Shown here piece by piece: positions 1 through 11,199 of a stretch of DNA of 64,000 nt (the stretch's first letter is position 1; each line of letters opens with the position of its first letter). Source of the DNA: Liolophura sinensis (taxonomy: Eukaryota > Mollusca > Polyplacophora > Chitonida > Chitonidae); contig NC_088299.1 of the NCBI RefSeq assembly GCF_032854445.1, positions 12,829,608-12,893,607 on the forward strand. Direction: 5' to 3'. A program made the position numbers and the translations under genes. The notes under the pieces were generated by a model. The model made no database searches. It worked only from the letters and a program-made list of their open reading frames with translations, and was not told the origin of the DNA.

Positions 1-620
1 AAAACATAGCCCAGTAAAATCTCATGTACTTTATCATTTCCGTATAACATGTAAGTTGCAGTTTTAAACAACACTCATGAAAAACTTATATAGCTCAGTT
101 AATTATAACACTTATGACAGAGATTCCCATAGCATATATGAAATAGTTCACTAATAACATGTACGGCGCAATCCGGCATAATATAATAGTGCATGTAACA
201 TTTGTAGGATAATTTGGTATCAAATCCATAACATAATTTAGTAACAAAAAGCTCCATACAATTTGGTGCAATGTTTAATACACAGTTTGGCAGAAACACT
301 TATAACACAATTTGATATAGACACAGTATATGTACACACATCTTATGACTCCTCATCATAATTGATATTATAAAGTACCACGTTAAACTCGAAGCATACA
401 TAAGCTTACATACAAGTTGGAATAGCATTCATTCACAGTTCAATACATCACTGATTACACAGTTTAACATAAATTTAGGACACGGCCCATTATAACATCC
501 AGGGCATCGTTTAAATATACTACTAATGGCACAGTTTAATATAAATATCATTATAATCTTTGGTATAACTTTTATGAGACTGTACACTCTAAACCTTCAT
601 CACAATGCTCAGTACAACAT
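1..620. repeat. Degenerate AT-rich short tandem repeat
   Basis: The phrases 'ataacac', 'cacagttt', 'tttggtat' and 'ataaa' recur every few tens of bases, for example near 230, 285, 305, 460, 530 and 560. This suggests an old, strongly diverged tandem array. I cannot fix a clean unit length by eye. No coding signal is visible; the 66-codon frame on the minus strand here is a by-product of the repeat. Confidence 0.4.
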
Positions 621-1087
621 CGATGATACTGTTACGCTTGTAATGGAAAGATAAAGAAAATTATTTACAAAAAGGATGCTTGATAAGTAATTAGAAATGA
701 GAAGAACATGTAAAATACCCAGAAATTGTATGTTTTTTGCCTTTCTATAAAATACATAAATACAGGATGCTATCCACATATCCCTGATGAATACCGTTGA
801 AGTTTACCGTTAAAGGCCATTTATACAGCCTTTCATACGCAATGTAAAACATCTCATTGAGATCATGTTGCGATGTGGTATATAAGTACATTTCACAAGT
901 TATCAGCCTCGTCTGTGCAAGTGCACTGTTCCGGTCAAAATCGGTAATAAAGTTTAAAACGTTGTAATTTTATACAACGGGTGGCATTATAACTTTTTGA
1001 AACTTTGGAATCGTTCTAGCACTATAAATAGTATATGTACGAGTCTGATATTTACTGAAAGGCAATAGTTTGAGCTAGGCTTGGCAT
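621..1087. other. Non-coding stretch, nothing recognised
   Basis: AT-rich single-copy-looking sequence. I see no open frame of note, no tandem structure and no match to the repeat families found elsewhere in the window. Confidence 0.5.
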
Positions 1088-1385
1088 AGAGTGAGTGAGT
1101 GCTTGGGTTTCACTTCGTGCTTAAAAATTTTTCAGTGACGACAAAGGAGTCCTTAGAGTGTATATAATGTACCTGTTGTTGCAGGACGGCTTTCCACTGC
1201 GCTTTTATCTATTGCTGCTTCACCGACACGACTTACCGGAGGCAAGTAAGCCGCCATACCTGGCATAGATACGGGTCCACCAATTGTTGAACTAACCCCT
1301 TAATCCTGAAAGTCAAGCAAGGGTGCTACAAGATCCTCCTTTAAGGTCTTAGCTACCAACTGAGCCACTATTGCTTGTTTGCATG
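1088..1385 (-). mobile_element. Diverged tRNA-derived SINE (tail type 1)
   Basis: This is an old copy of the SINE seen at 22.7, 27.9 and 57.4 kb. The 3' end lies at low coordinates and begins with the GAGTGAGTGAGTGCTTGGG terminus. It is followed by diverged body segments that match the other copies, including the stretch around TGCAGGACGG and the one around GACTTACCG. Near 1350-1375 the minus strand reads like a tRNA A box (TGGCTCAGTTGGTAG). The 60-codon frame inside it is not a gene. Confidence 0.75.
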
Positions 1386-3033
1386 GAGACCTGACGCAGA
1401 GTACCCTGTCATATATGGCTTTACAAGCCAAGGCCCGCTTGGACAAAAATACTGTAGCTAAAATCGATTGTACGCCCTGCAACTGAGTTTACAAATGATT
1501 TTAGAAATAAGTTACGTCGCTAGCACAGGGGAATTGTAAGGCGATTGTGAATTTTTGAAGTTACTATCGCGATTGCAATCCAAATATGACTCGTACATAA
1601 AGGTGATCTGTGTAATGGACCTTGTAGCCTACCGGTCAATAACTTTTCATGCCTTCATTTTCTACAAGAGTTCTACATCATAATGACAGTGGGAAATAGT
1701 AAATAGTTACAACAGGGTTTTCTGATTGTAGGTTACAACTATCGTATAGCTTAGAGTGCCTTCGTGCAAGCGGGTGTCGATTGTTAGCTATGGCCACGAT
1801 CGTGATCACAGTGATTAACAATTAACTTAGACTCACGATCAGTTAGTGCAAGCAGCCCCTAACTGGTATTGCATACTGCATCTTTACTGTAGAACAATGT
1901 ACCAACCACAAGTTCTTTCCTTTTCTTATTTTGGCATTTTAAGCACTGATATCACACTGATGGCAAGTTTTCTGATTATAAATCCTTAACTTACCACCCT
2001 TCTCTATAACATCCTTTAATAGAGCTTTTGCCTGTTGATTATTTGAATTCTAAGGCGGGACTTTATGAACTATATTTATAGTATTGGCCATCAATGACGT
2101 CAAGCTTTAGCTTTACAAAGTGCATTATGCAATGTGCAATATGTTTCCAAACAGCTATTTGGACTTTAAATGCATGGCTAATAGAAAACTTTTATATTTT
2201 TGGAGCCAACCATAATAAATGTGGTCAATAAAGTTTACATTAGATTCCAAAAATCCAGATGCATTAAACCTGTTTAGGATTGTGAATAAATAAATCCATC
2301 ACTGACTGAACGAAAGGCTGAGTGCGTAACATACAGTAGCAAGAACATGCTTATACCAGTATGGTCTTAGAAGCAAAAGATTGATTCTGATGAATAGCGA
2401 GCCAAATTTGGGTATAAAGATCCACGATAACTGGTTTGCGATAATATTTTTTACTCTGCCCAAGATGTGTTTTTAGGCTTTCCTTATTTGTAAAAGTAAT
2501 GAGTTTAACTCCACCTCTAAATCCGGACATCTGTGTTTAAAGCACATAGCCGGAGATATTATTTCAGTGTAATTGTTTCGGATCTTGGTGAAAGCGATCA
2601 TACGGTTTCTGCTGAAATGATACCACAAGCTGTGTTTTGTTGGTGTATTTTTAAACCGCCTTTGCCGCAAGCCTTTAGGAATTCCCAGTGACACGCACAA
2701 CCCCATCATTCTAAAAATGATGCACTAGGCATGAAATGTTATTCCGTTGTAATCGGGTGAAGAATGGCAGAAAAATAAAGGCTTCTTCTGGAATTTGTCA
2801 CTGGATATTGCATCTGCTGACACCCCCATTGGTCAATAAAACTCAGTGCGATGCGACGCCAACATCTTGCGTTGATAAAAAAAAAAACACAATGCGCTTT
2901 GTTACAGTTATTTTCAAGTAGTAATAAATACTAGTTACGGTCAAGGTCAATGTATTGAAAACATAGCTATCACTGGTGAATAAATATACTTCAAATATTT
3001 TACGATCAAGGGCTTTATTTTACGAAAACTGCA
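1386..3033. other. Non-coding stretch with one MITE fragment
   Basis: Mostly unrecognised AT-rich sequence. About 1,885-1,955 resembles the interior of the MITEs at 25.8 and 47.8 kb: a segment around TTTACTG, then ACCAACCACAAG, then TTTTGGCATTTTAAG. A CRE-like palindrome TGACGTCA occurs near 2,095. No credible exon was found. Confidence 0.4.
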
Positions 3034-3241
3034 GGGCCCAGTTGTTCAAAATTTATTATCAGATTAACTTTAAGCCAAGACTGCAATGTTGTAGTTAGAC
3101 CAAAAATAATGGAGCAATCTGCTGCTGTTGCACTTTGACTTTGGACAACTGCATATTTGTGACTGAGTTTGGCTAAAAATTTAAGTATACAATATGACCT
3201 AATGCCGGTATTAGCTAACACACTTTTTAGCAACTGGGTCC
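3034..3241. mobile_element. MITE with about 18-bp terminal inverted repeats
   Basis: The left end reads GGGCCCAGTTGTTCAAAA and the right end, reverse-complemented, reads GGACCCAGTTGCTAAAAA. They enclose about 208 bp with no coding capacity. The inner sequence with TTAACTTTAAGCC and a mirrored copy of similar words fits a fold-back non-autonomous DNA transposon. I could not define a clear target-site duplication. The 90-codon minus-strand frame across it is incidental. Confidence 0.65.
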
Positions 3242-4139
3242 AATTCGATATCGTCCCCTCACGAGTTGTATGCAAAAATAAGTACATGGTACTGTCAACA
3301 TACTGAATATATAAAAGGGATGATCATTTTAGAAAAGTCGCGACAGAACACAGCATATACCGCTCATGCCATTGCTTATCTTAAGTGACACTTTCGGCCT
3401 TAGTTTGAAGACAAAACTAATAAAGTCTCAAAAAGCTGCTATTAAGTTATGTTTTATGATATGAACACTCTATACAAGCTAGTTTCTACTATGCTCTTTG
3501 CGGAGATATATACCTCCTATATTAATTTGGTTCCAGCTTGGGTGTGTCATGGTTCTTTCTTTGTGCGTGTCCAATACTAGCTCTGTTACATCTTGAAAGA
3601 CAAAAGCAAGGGCGGGCAAATGCATTCCCTTTTGCAATATTTTCGAACATGATTACTATAACACTTGACGGTTTGTAAAGTAGCAAGAGAAAAATACACG
3701 ATCGCCATTAACTAAAGAAACCTATTCTCTATGGATGCTCAACAACAGATAGTACAGTGAAGGAGCCTATACTAGTGTATAGTGTCTTTCACCAGTGTAT
3801 TTTAGCCCCGGGGATAACCTGCACTCATCAGTTTGCCAAAATCCTGTACCGCCAGAGGCAAGGAATAAACAGTGCTCTCACATACTCTCGTGCTGTGATC
3901 AAGCTCAGAAAGTATTGATGAAACCAATATATGTGATTGTTAGAACACCGGTGTGCCTCCAGTATGCATGCTCTTTTGACAATAGTGGGTTTTTTTCCGG
4001 ACACTCTTGTACCGTCAACACATAAATTTGACCATCGCCCTATGAATGAAAAATTCTCGCCTACGGCTGTAAACCCTGAGACAAAAAATAAATATATGCT
4101 CATTTACTTTTCCCAATAGTCAATAGTATTCGTGAATAT
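3242..4139. other. Non-coding stretch, nothing recognised
   Basis: Overlapping short frames on both strands (3,795-4,119) have no recognisable protein features. No repeat family or RNA gene is visible. Confidence 0.4.
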
Positions 4140-4800
4140 TCGTGTTCTATATTGCTGAGCACAAGAGTTTTGTTCTATATCCCTATGCTACAAAGTGGAA
4201 AGCTTAGCTTGGCATTAGGGGAGTATATTCATCGTGTTGAACTAGATCGCCAGGTTGGATATATGAACAGTTGCAATCAGATACTGAGATACATGTTTTA
4301 TTATCGTCAAGTTATACACTAGCATGGAACATGGTTTGAATACTGATTTCACTCATACCTTGCACTTTTCCAACGTCATTTTTTTGAATTGTTCGCTACT
4401 TCTGTTTTCATGATCCTGTCCTAATTTCAAACTTTCTTAATTGTCTGCTGGTTTGTGTTGTATGTCGTTTTGGGAACTTGCCTTGCGATTATTGACCTGG
4501 AGGGTCTGTATTACTCATTTATAGAGTGCTATATATACCCTCCGCATAATGCTGTTCCATATCACTCGGCCACAGAGTTGTGTTCTGTACTACCCGATCA
4601 TAGATTGCTGTTCTGTATCCCCCGACCATACAGTCGGATCTATATCCCTGGCCATATATTGGTGTCCCATACTATTATAAGGCAATAGAATGGTGTTCTA
4701 TATCGCTTGGTCATGGCGTTCCATATTATGCTAAGGTCATAGATCGGTGTTCGTTATCCCTCGTTTATAGAGTGGAGTCCTGCTTCGCTCGACGTTCAGC
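4140..4800. repeat. Degenerate tandem repeat, unit about 28-30 bp
   Basis: The words 'tgttctgta', 'tgttctatat', 'ggtcatag' and 'ccatat' recur at about 28-30-bp spacing, clearest between 4,560 and 4,770 (for example 4,581 and 4,609). Copies are highly diverged, so the array is old. The 77-codon plus-strand frame inside it follows the repeat and is not a gene. Confidence 0.6.
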
Positions 4801-5239
4801 ACCATACATTTACAAGCTGTGTAAATAGGAGGTTCACAATTTTAGATGCAGATCTTCTTTAAGTTTGCATATAGTTATGTTTAATGAGCTCATCGCGTAA
4901 GCGTGGTCGAATCGACAGGTCTGTTTTTCAAGCACTCCGAGTAAGAGAGGAAACAAACATTTTTAGATGATGCTTTAGCGCGACAAAGTATAGAAGTAAA
5001 AAAGTGCTGTAACTTTCTACATCAGATAATTCTATCTCTGTTTCGAACTTCTCTTTTTGAAAGCGTTCTCACGGCGACCTGGGACTTGCTATACAACGTC
5101 ACAAAACAGGTAAACATTCTCAACAGGTCCTAAATCCGCACCAGCTATGTTGTGGCGTAAGTCTATTCCGTGGCAACCCAAGAATACTGCGTTAAACAAC
5201 AATGAAATAAATCAATCAGTGCAACTCATAATAATAATG
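4801..5239. other. Non-coding flank with a SINE-tail remnant
   Basis: Unrecognised sequence up to about 5,150. The segment 5,165-5,218 then reads like a worn type-2 SINE tail: GAATACTGCGTTAAAC, then an AAT-rich run with AAATAAATCAATC. It abuts the element that starts at 5,240. The right flank of that element (6,747-6,790) is also tail-like, so the element may have inserted into or next to a SINE tail. Confidence 0.45.
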
Positions 5240-5343
5240 TGTCACGACCCAAACTGTCTGTATTATAAAGAGATGGCTTGTTCGAAATACGCGACAGTTT
5301 AGCCGCACAAAAAGGAACCAAAACCAGCAGATTTTATTTTTCA
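5240..5343 (+). repeat. Left terminal inverted repeat
   Basis: Begins TGTCACGACCC and ends TTTTTCA. It is the reverse complement of 6,638-6,742 at roughly 94% identity. It includes TATTATAAAG at 5,261-5,270, a possible TATA box. Note that the arm itself starts with TG and ends with CA, as a very short LTR would. Confidence 0.9.
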
Positions 5344-5762
5344 ACAATTTATTAGGTTTAACAAGAACACATAACAAGACTTATGCAAATACTAAAGCAC
5401 TTAAGTTTAAGAAGAAGAATAGCAATATCTATACAAATACTAAAGTACTTACATGTACAACGGTGTCAAGTCCAAACGGACGCATATACTCCACGATGCT
5501 TAAAAATGCACAGATGCAATATTCACAAGAGGGAAAATCCACAGTATAACCGAGTGTATGACGAAATATACACAAAATTTCACAGACAGGGTCCGTGTAC
5601 TAATAAGCACTGTGTACACAAGAGCACAAATTAAATATACAAGTTCAGACTGAACAAGTGCTCGGTGGAGATATGATATAACAAACCCAAAGGCTATAAA
5701 GACACCACAATTCAGCACAAAAGGCCTGCTACTTTAAAACACAGCGAAAGCATCCAAAACTC

Positions 5763-6638
5763 TCAATAATTCTCCATTCTCCTAGCAAATTCAATGTAAG
5801 TCTGACCTCTTTTCTCAAAATTTCTAAATTTCTGCCGATAGGCCTCTGGCACAAGCTCATATCTTTTTAAGATAACATCTTTCACAAAATCATAATCTGC
5901 AGTCTGCTGTGTTGATAGCTCTATGTATATATCCATAGCTTTGCCAGTTAACTACACACTCTGTAAAAGGGTAGTCCAAAACTTTTTAGGCCACTCTAAA
6001 TTTTGAGCAATGTCAAACTGTAGAAAATATTTATCTACATCAGTCTCACGAAATTGAGGCACCAATCTTATGTTTCTAGCGACGTCAAATTTTGGAGGCA
6101 TATCGGAAAAACTTAAACCAGACCTATCTCCTTCTAGTTTCCTCGCTTCAATTTCGCTCTGAAGTCTCAATTTCTCCAATTCGAACACTCTTTCATTTTC
6201 CCTTTCTTTAAACAACCTTTTATTTTCCCTTTCTTTAAACAATCTTTCATTTTCCTTTTCCTTAAACAATCTTTCACTTTCATTTTCCTTAAACAATCTT
6301 TCTTTTTCATTTTCTTTTTCTTTAAACAATCTTTCATCTTCCTTTCCCTTTTCTTTAAACAATCTTTTATTTTCCTTTTCTTTCAGTTCTAACTCCTTCA
6401 GTCTTATTACAGTGGAATCATCGCCCTCGGGCCTGTACGCATCTAATGCACTTTCATTAAACTCCTGTAATTCTAGCAAACATTTAGCAATACTAGACTG
6501 CATATCTTTCTTGCGTAAGGATCTTTTGATATTAAGGTTCAGGTACGTGCTTAAAGCATACAAATCATTCTCATTTAACACATCAAAAATGTCCTCATCC
6601 GGCGCTTCCATAAACTCGTTGGGCTTAAACTTCGACAT
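5763..6638 (-). pseudogene. gag: Ty3-like retrotransposon gag gene, interrupted by stops
   Basis: The open part, 6,638-5,952, encodes 228 residues. Residues 1-60 include a DLYALSTYLNL...RKKDM segment that resembles the SAP-like N-terminus of some metazoan Ty3 Gag proteins. Residues about 80-160 are a charged helical stretch built on a 9-10-residue repeat of the type KEKENERLF, encoded by a short degenerate DNA repeat. Residues about 175-228 look like the start of a capsid domain (PPKFDVARN, VPQF, DVDKYFLQFD, WPKKFWTTLLQSV). The frame ends at a TAG (5,952-5,954), but capsid-like coding continues in the same frame for another 62 codons to a TGA at 5,763-5,765. The gene is therefore broken by at least one nonsense change. 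The structural role (particle assembly) is known for the family; here the copy is presumably inactive. No pol follows. Confidence 0.75.
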
Positions 6639-6742
6639 GAAAAATAAAATCTGCTGGTTTTGGTTACTTTTTTGTGGGGCTTAACTGTCGTGTATTTCGA
6701 ACAAGCCATCTCTTTATAATACAGACACTTTGGGTCGTTACA
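6638..6742 (-). repeat. Right terminal inverted repeat and likely gag promoter
   Basis: Read on the minus strand it begins TGTAACGACCC. The TATTATAAAG motif lies about 75 bases before the gag ATG, whose first base is the last base of the repeat. That leaves no room for a tRNA primer-binding site between terminal repeat and gene, unlike a standard LTR retrotransposon. Confidence 0.85.
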
Positions 6743-6746
6743 AATG

Positions 6747-7559
6747 GTGTTAAGAAACAGTCAAATCAATCAATAAATAAATGAATCAATCCTAGACGCT
6801 TTTTATATTCTCTTTCGCATTAGCACTCTAACCCGGATGATCACTGTGCAGGATACTAAAGGCACACCAAGGCAGATGGTGTTGGTGTCTCTTCACATGT
6901 AATTCAACTTCGAAACAATGCTCTGGGCAGTTGGACGTATTACTACCTATTCCGATTGTCAATTAGATTGTCCAGCGTGTTTGTAAAACGTCGTTACAAT
7001 GACTCAGAATTATACCTGTAAAATGCGCTACATGACTGTACATTAACAATATCATGCCATAATTTGACATAATTGCCCTCGATCCCTACGGGCGTCTCTC
7101 CTATGAACATTTGGCATTAGCAGCATCTGTCCATTCATCTAGTTTCGCACCATATTTTTGCTGTTTGCTATTGGTGGTAATATGGTAATAATTGCTCTAT
7201 TTTAGTTTAGTCAGCTTCTAACTCATCATGACGTACTCATTTCTTCGTGAAAAGAAACTCTAAGCCGATAATTATCTGGAAAATACGAAAACATTATCTA
7301 AAAATATCTAAAAAAATACACTAGATCTTTGAGGCATATTGTATATCTCTCAATACCTCCTCTATGATATGTAATTTTTTTGTGAACGGGCGCACTTTTT
7401 CGGAAATGATTTCAATGTCGAACTTGATGTTTAATACCCAGACCAACTTAGCATGCACACACACACACATTCGGACTTTTAATACTCTTCAATGTGTTTA
7501 CATTCCAACTCCATTAAAAGTTTGTTAATGAACACACTAAACCAACACTTGAAACAAAG
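6747..7559. other. Non-coding stretch
   Basis: 6,747-6,790 is SINE-tail-like (GGTGTTAAGAAACAG, then CAATCAATAAATAAATGAATC). A short (CA)n run lies at about 7,455-7,470. Nothing else was recognised. Confidence 0.45.
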
Positions 7560-7785
7560 TATAAAACATTTTACGACGGCGGCCAGCATTACGGAATGCG
7601 TTTACATGTTTCATTTGCGTTTTACCGACGAGCATACACAGGGTGATGGCAGACCCCCTCATGTGCGAGTGGACAGGAATCCAGCATGAGTAAACTTAAA
7701 CTCTGGCATTTATAAGAGGCTTTTGAGTCATTATGCTGCGCTAGCACGTTAACCACTCGGCCATGGGGGCCCACATTTATGTCAG
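7560..7785 (-). mobile_element. Diverged SINE, head type C with tail type 2
   Basis: The minus-strand copy keeps the ACGACGGCGGCCAGCATTA motif near the tail and the AATCCAGCATGAG motif in the body. At 7,720-7,765 there is a tRNA-like head containing GCGCTAGCACGTTAACCAC and CTCGGCCATGG. It corresponds to the full-length copy at 53,176-53,441. Confidence 0.7.
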
Positions 7786-8603
7786 GACACATCCTAGAGA
7801 GCATATAATAAGAAATAAAAACTAAGTGTTTTATGACTCTTGTAACTGGTCATTTCAGCATCACATGTTTCGATGGTTACTGTTTCACTGGCATCGTTGT
7901 GCCGGGCCCTGACTAGCCAAGCCGCATGATGAGTTCCCCTCAGGATACGACTAGCCATTCAGCACATAGGTAGGGCGTTTATTCCAGTTATTTCGATGAA
8001 CAACGGTTTCATATGTGAAATATATAGCACAAAACACCAATCAAATAAATATGTGAAGACGAAGGTCACAGTGTTTGGTCAGCTGTGGTCAGTTAACTAT
8101 AGCTTTTAAAACGAGAGCGAGAGGCACTGGATCTTTGCTTCTTTTTTTAGGTATTTACTTAAACATGCATAAAACATGAGACATTTTGGGTGGCCACTCG
8201 TATTAAAAAAAAACAGCCCAGCGTGTTGATACTCTTTCAGCGCCTGTCACCCAAAACGCAAATGTGTGTTTGTCTAGCCAAAGTTTTCCATAATTATATA
8301 CGCAGGCTCATAGTCCAGAAGACAAAAGCTCAGGCTGTGTTTTTACAAGTTGAGTAAACAGATTCGGTTTATGAAATGATTTCTGCATCTAGCATTGATC
8401 TGATTACTATTCACCCCCGTCCCTGACTGTTTACACACTCTTCACTGGGTAATGATCTCCATTAAGTTTTTTCTGTATTAACCACTGGCCGAGCAAACTT
8501 GAGAAGAGCCTGCGTGATGATACACAGATCGTCATGAAACACCAGTACGCCAGTACCAGAGCATCTTTTCACATTTATTTAGAAAAATGTGATACAGAAA
8601 TAA
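7786..8603. other. Non-coding stretch with SINE-tail remnant
   Basis: About 8,012-8,055 (+) reads GTGAAATATATAGCAC, then CACCAATCAAATAAATA, a type-2 SINE tail. The rest is unrecognised. Confidence 0.45.
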
Positions 8604-10253
8604 GACATAATTTGGCAGAACCCTTATGTCATTGGTTGCCGTATACCATGACATTTTGACAGAACCCTGAAGTCATTGGTTGCCGTATACCATGACATTG
8701 TGACAGAACCTTGAAGTCATTGGTCGACGTAGACCATGACATTGTGACGGAACCCTGAAGTCATTGGTCGACGTATACCATGACATTGTGACAGAACCCT
8801 GAAGTCATTGGTCGACGTAGACCATGACATTGTGACGGAACCCTGAAGTCATTGGTGGACGTATACCATGACATTGTGACAGAACCCTGAAGTCATTGGT
8901 TGCCGTATACCATGACATTGTGACAGAACCTTGAAGTCATTGGTCGACGTAGACCATGACATTGTGACGGAACCCTGAAGTCATTGGTGGACGTATACCA
9001 TAGCATTGTGACAGAACCCTGAAGCCATTGGTTTTCCTATGCAGTGACATTGGGACAGAACCCTGAAGTCATTGGTGGACGTAGACCATGACATTGTGAC
9101 GGAACCCTGAAGTCATTGGTGGACGTATACCATAGCATTGTGACAGAACCCTGAAGTCATTGGTCGACGTAAACCATGACATTGTGACAGAACCCTGAAG
9201 TCATTGGTGGACGTAGACCATGACATTGTGACGGAACCCTGAAGTCATTGGTGGACGTATACCATAGCATTGTGACAGAACCCTGAAGTCATTGGTCGAC
9301 GTAGACCATAACATTGTGACAGAACCCTGAAGTCATTGGTCGACGTAAACCATGACATTGTGACAGAACCTTGAAGCCATTGGTTTTCGTATACCATGAC
9401 ATTCTGACAGAAGAACCCATAAGCTATTGGTTTCCGGATACCATGACATTGTGACATAACCCTTAAGCCATTGGTTGCCGTATACCATGACATTGTGACA
9501 GAACCCTGAAGCCATTGGTTGCCGTATACCATGACATTGTGACATAATCCTGAAGTCATTGATTGCCGTATACCATGACATTGTGACAGAACCGTGAAGT
9601 CATTGGTCGACGTATACCATGACATTGTGACATAACCCTTAAGTCATTGGTTGCCGTATACCATGACATTCTGACAGAAGAACCCATAAGCTATTGGTTT
9701 CCGGATACCATGACATTGTGACATAACCCTTAAGCCATTGGTTGCCGTATACCATGACATTGTGACAGAACCCTGAAGCCATTGGTTGCCGTATACCATG
9801 ACATTGTGACATAATCCTGAAGTCATTGATTGCCGTATACCATGACATTGTGACAGAACCCTGAAGTCATTGGTCGACGTATACCATGACATTGTGACAT
9901 AACCCTTAAGTCATTGGTTGCCGTATACCATGACATTTTGACAGAACCCTGAAGTCATTGGTTGCCGTATACCATGACATTGTGACAGAACCCTGAAGTC
10001 ATTGATTGCCGTATACCATGACATTGTGACAGAACCCATAAGCCATTGGTTTTCGTATACCATGACATTCTGACAGAACCCATAAACTATTGGTTTCCGG
10101 ATATCATGACATTGTGACATAACCCTTAAGCCATTGGTCGATGTATACCATGACACTCTGACAGAAACCTTAAGACATTGGTTGACGTATATCCTGACAA
10201 CCTGATCGAACCCTTTACACATTTTGACGTGTACCATGACTATATAACAGAGG
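8604..10253. repeat. 44-bp satellite array, about 37 units
   Basis: The unit contains CCATGACATTGTGACAGAAC, then CCTGAAGTCATTGG, then a variable TTGCCGTATA or TCGACGTAGA segment. Units are 80-100% alike. Several variants recur in blocks: a segment of about 267 bp starting near 9,401 is repeated almost exactly from about 9,668, so a group of six units was duplicated together. Both edges decay into diverged units. Because 44 is not a multiple of three, each reading frame returns only every 132 bp. The long minus-strand frames with MSWYT-type repeats are by-products. Confidence 0.95.
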
Positions 10254-11199
10254 CGTTGAAAACGTATCCGAAAATTTTAGGTTGTAAGACTTTTTACAGA
10301 ACTTTAAAGAACAGACTTAAGACATTTGTTTACTTCTACGGGAGGTCTGAGAATCATGATTACATTGTTCAGCTTTAGTATATAATCGCGATCTGACTAA
10401 AGACATTATTTGATCTAAAATAAGATGGTATTCTGTATTCGTTGAGGAAATCCGAAAGAGTGTATGTTTAATGTTTCATGTTAAATGTGATGACAACACG
10501 GTAATTTGAATAATTCTAGACCAGTGACGTCTGATTAATTGCAATCAACATTACTGCATTTTTTTTCTTTTCCTTAATTCTGCTTAAGCCATGGGCGTGT
10601 AAATAGCTATTATTCATGCATTTACATTAACAGTTAGAATAAAACCCTGACTGAGGTCAATTGTGAAGAAGCCATATTTCACCAGTTACCAGTTAATGTC
10701 CGCGTGACCATTCGCCAGCTATCACAATGTCGTCGCTGCTCTGGCTTTACCCTCTGTGTTGTACGTCTTTAATTATATTGTAGAAACAGTGTAATGGCTT
10801 TGATTGCCCTATATCACAGCCTATAAACAAACAACCTTACCCTTAACTTGCCAAAGGTCGATGGTTTACCTCCGCTCCAGTCTTCTCCACCCACAAAGCC
10901 AACCGTCATCGTATTCTAGAAACAATTCTTGAATATGGTGATAAACAAAAATATACATACACTATCTCATTCAGCCAAGTAAGGGGCAAGACCTGTTAAG
11001 AAGGTTGGGAGACAAAAGCTACCCCCGTCAAGTATTATAACAAAGATTAAATTTCAAAACCTCTTTAGAAATACCCAATTCAAAAGAATAAAACTTCGAA
11101 GTGTCATGGCCTAGTGTCGTGTCCTCACAACATCTATTGCATACTTGTTACACATTGAAAATAAGCAAACCAGAGCAGACAAAGGAAGTGGCCTTAAGG
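10254..11199. other. Non-coding stretch, nothing recognised
   Basis: Single-copy-looking sequence with no convincing open frame, tandem repeat or member of the SINE families found elsewhere. Confidence 0.45.

Larger units (their letters stand above)
5240..6742 (-). mobile_element. 1.5-kb element with inverted termini and a gag-like gene
   Basis: The element is bounded by inverted repeats of about 104 bp (5,240-5,343 and 6,638-6,742). They differ by about six substitutions and one single-base indel. The outer ends are TGT...ACA, and the motif AATG directly flanks both sides (5,236-5,239 and 6,743-6,746), which is a 4-bp target-site duplication. Inside, a gag-like frame on the minus strand begins exactly at the inner edge of the right terminal repeat. 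I see no reverse transcriptase, integrase, protease or zinc knuckle. TG/CA ends and 4-5-bp duplications are typical of retroviral-type integrases (Ty3 elements) and, as known for the family, of Ginger DNA transposons. Ty3 elements should have direct rather than inverted repeats. Either this is a non-autonomous Ginger-like element that carries gag, or a rearranged LTR element. Confidence 0.75.

Noticed and set aside
9245-10237. Minus-strand proteins with MSWYT/CHGIRQ repeats
   Set aside because: They are read from the 44-bp satellite, whose length is not a multiple of three, and several overlapping frames look alike.
8604-10253. CRISPR-like array
   Set aside because: Units are contiguous with no unique spacers, and the genome is animal. 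The same holds for the 46-bp and 33-bp arrays.
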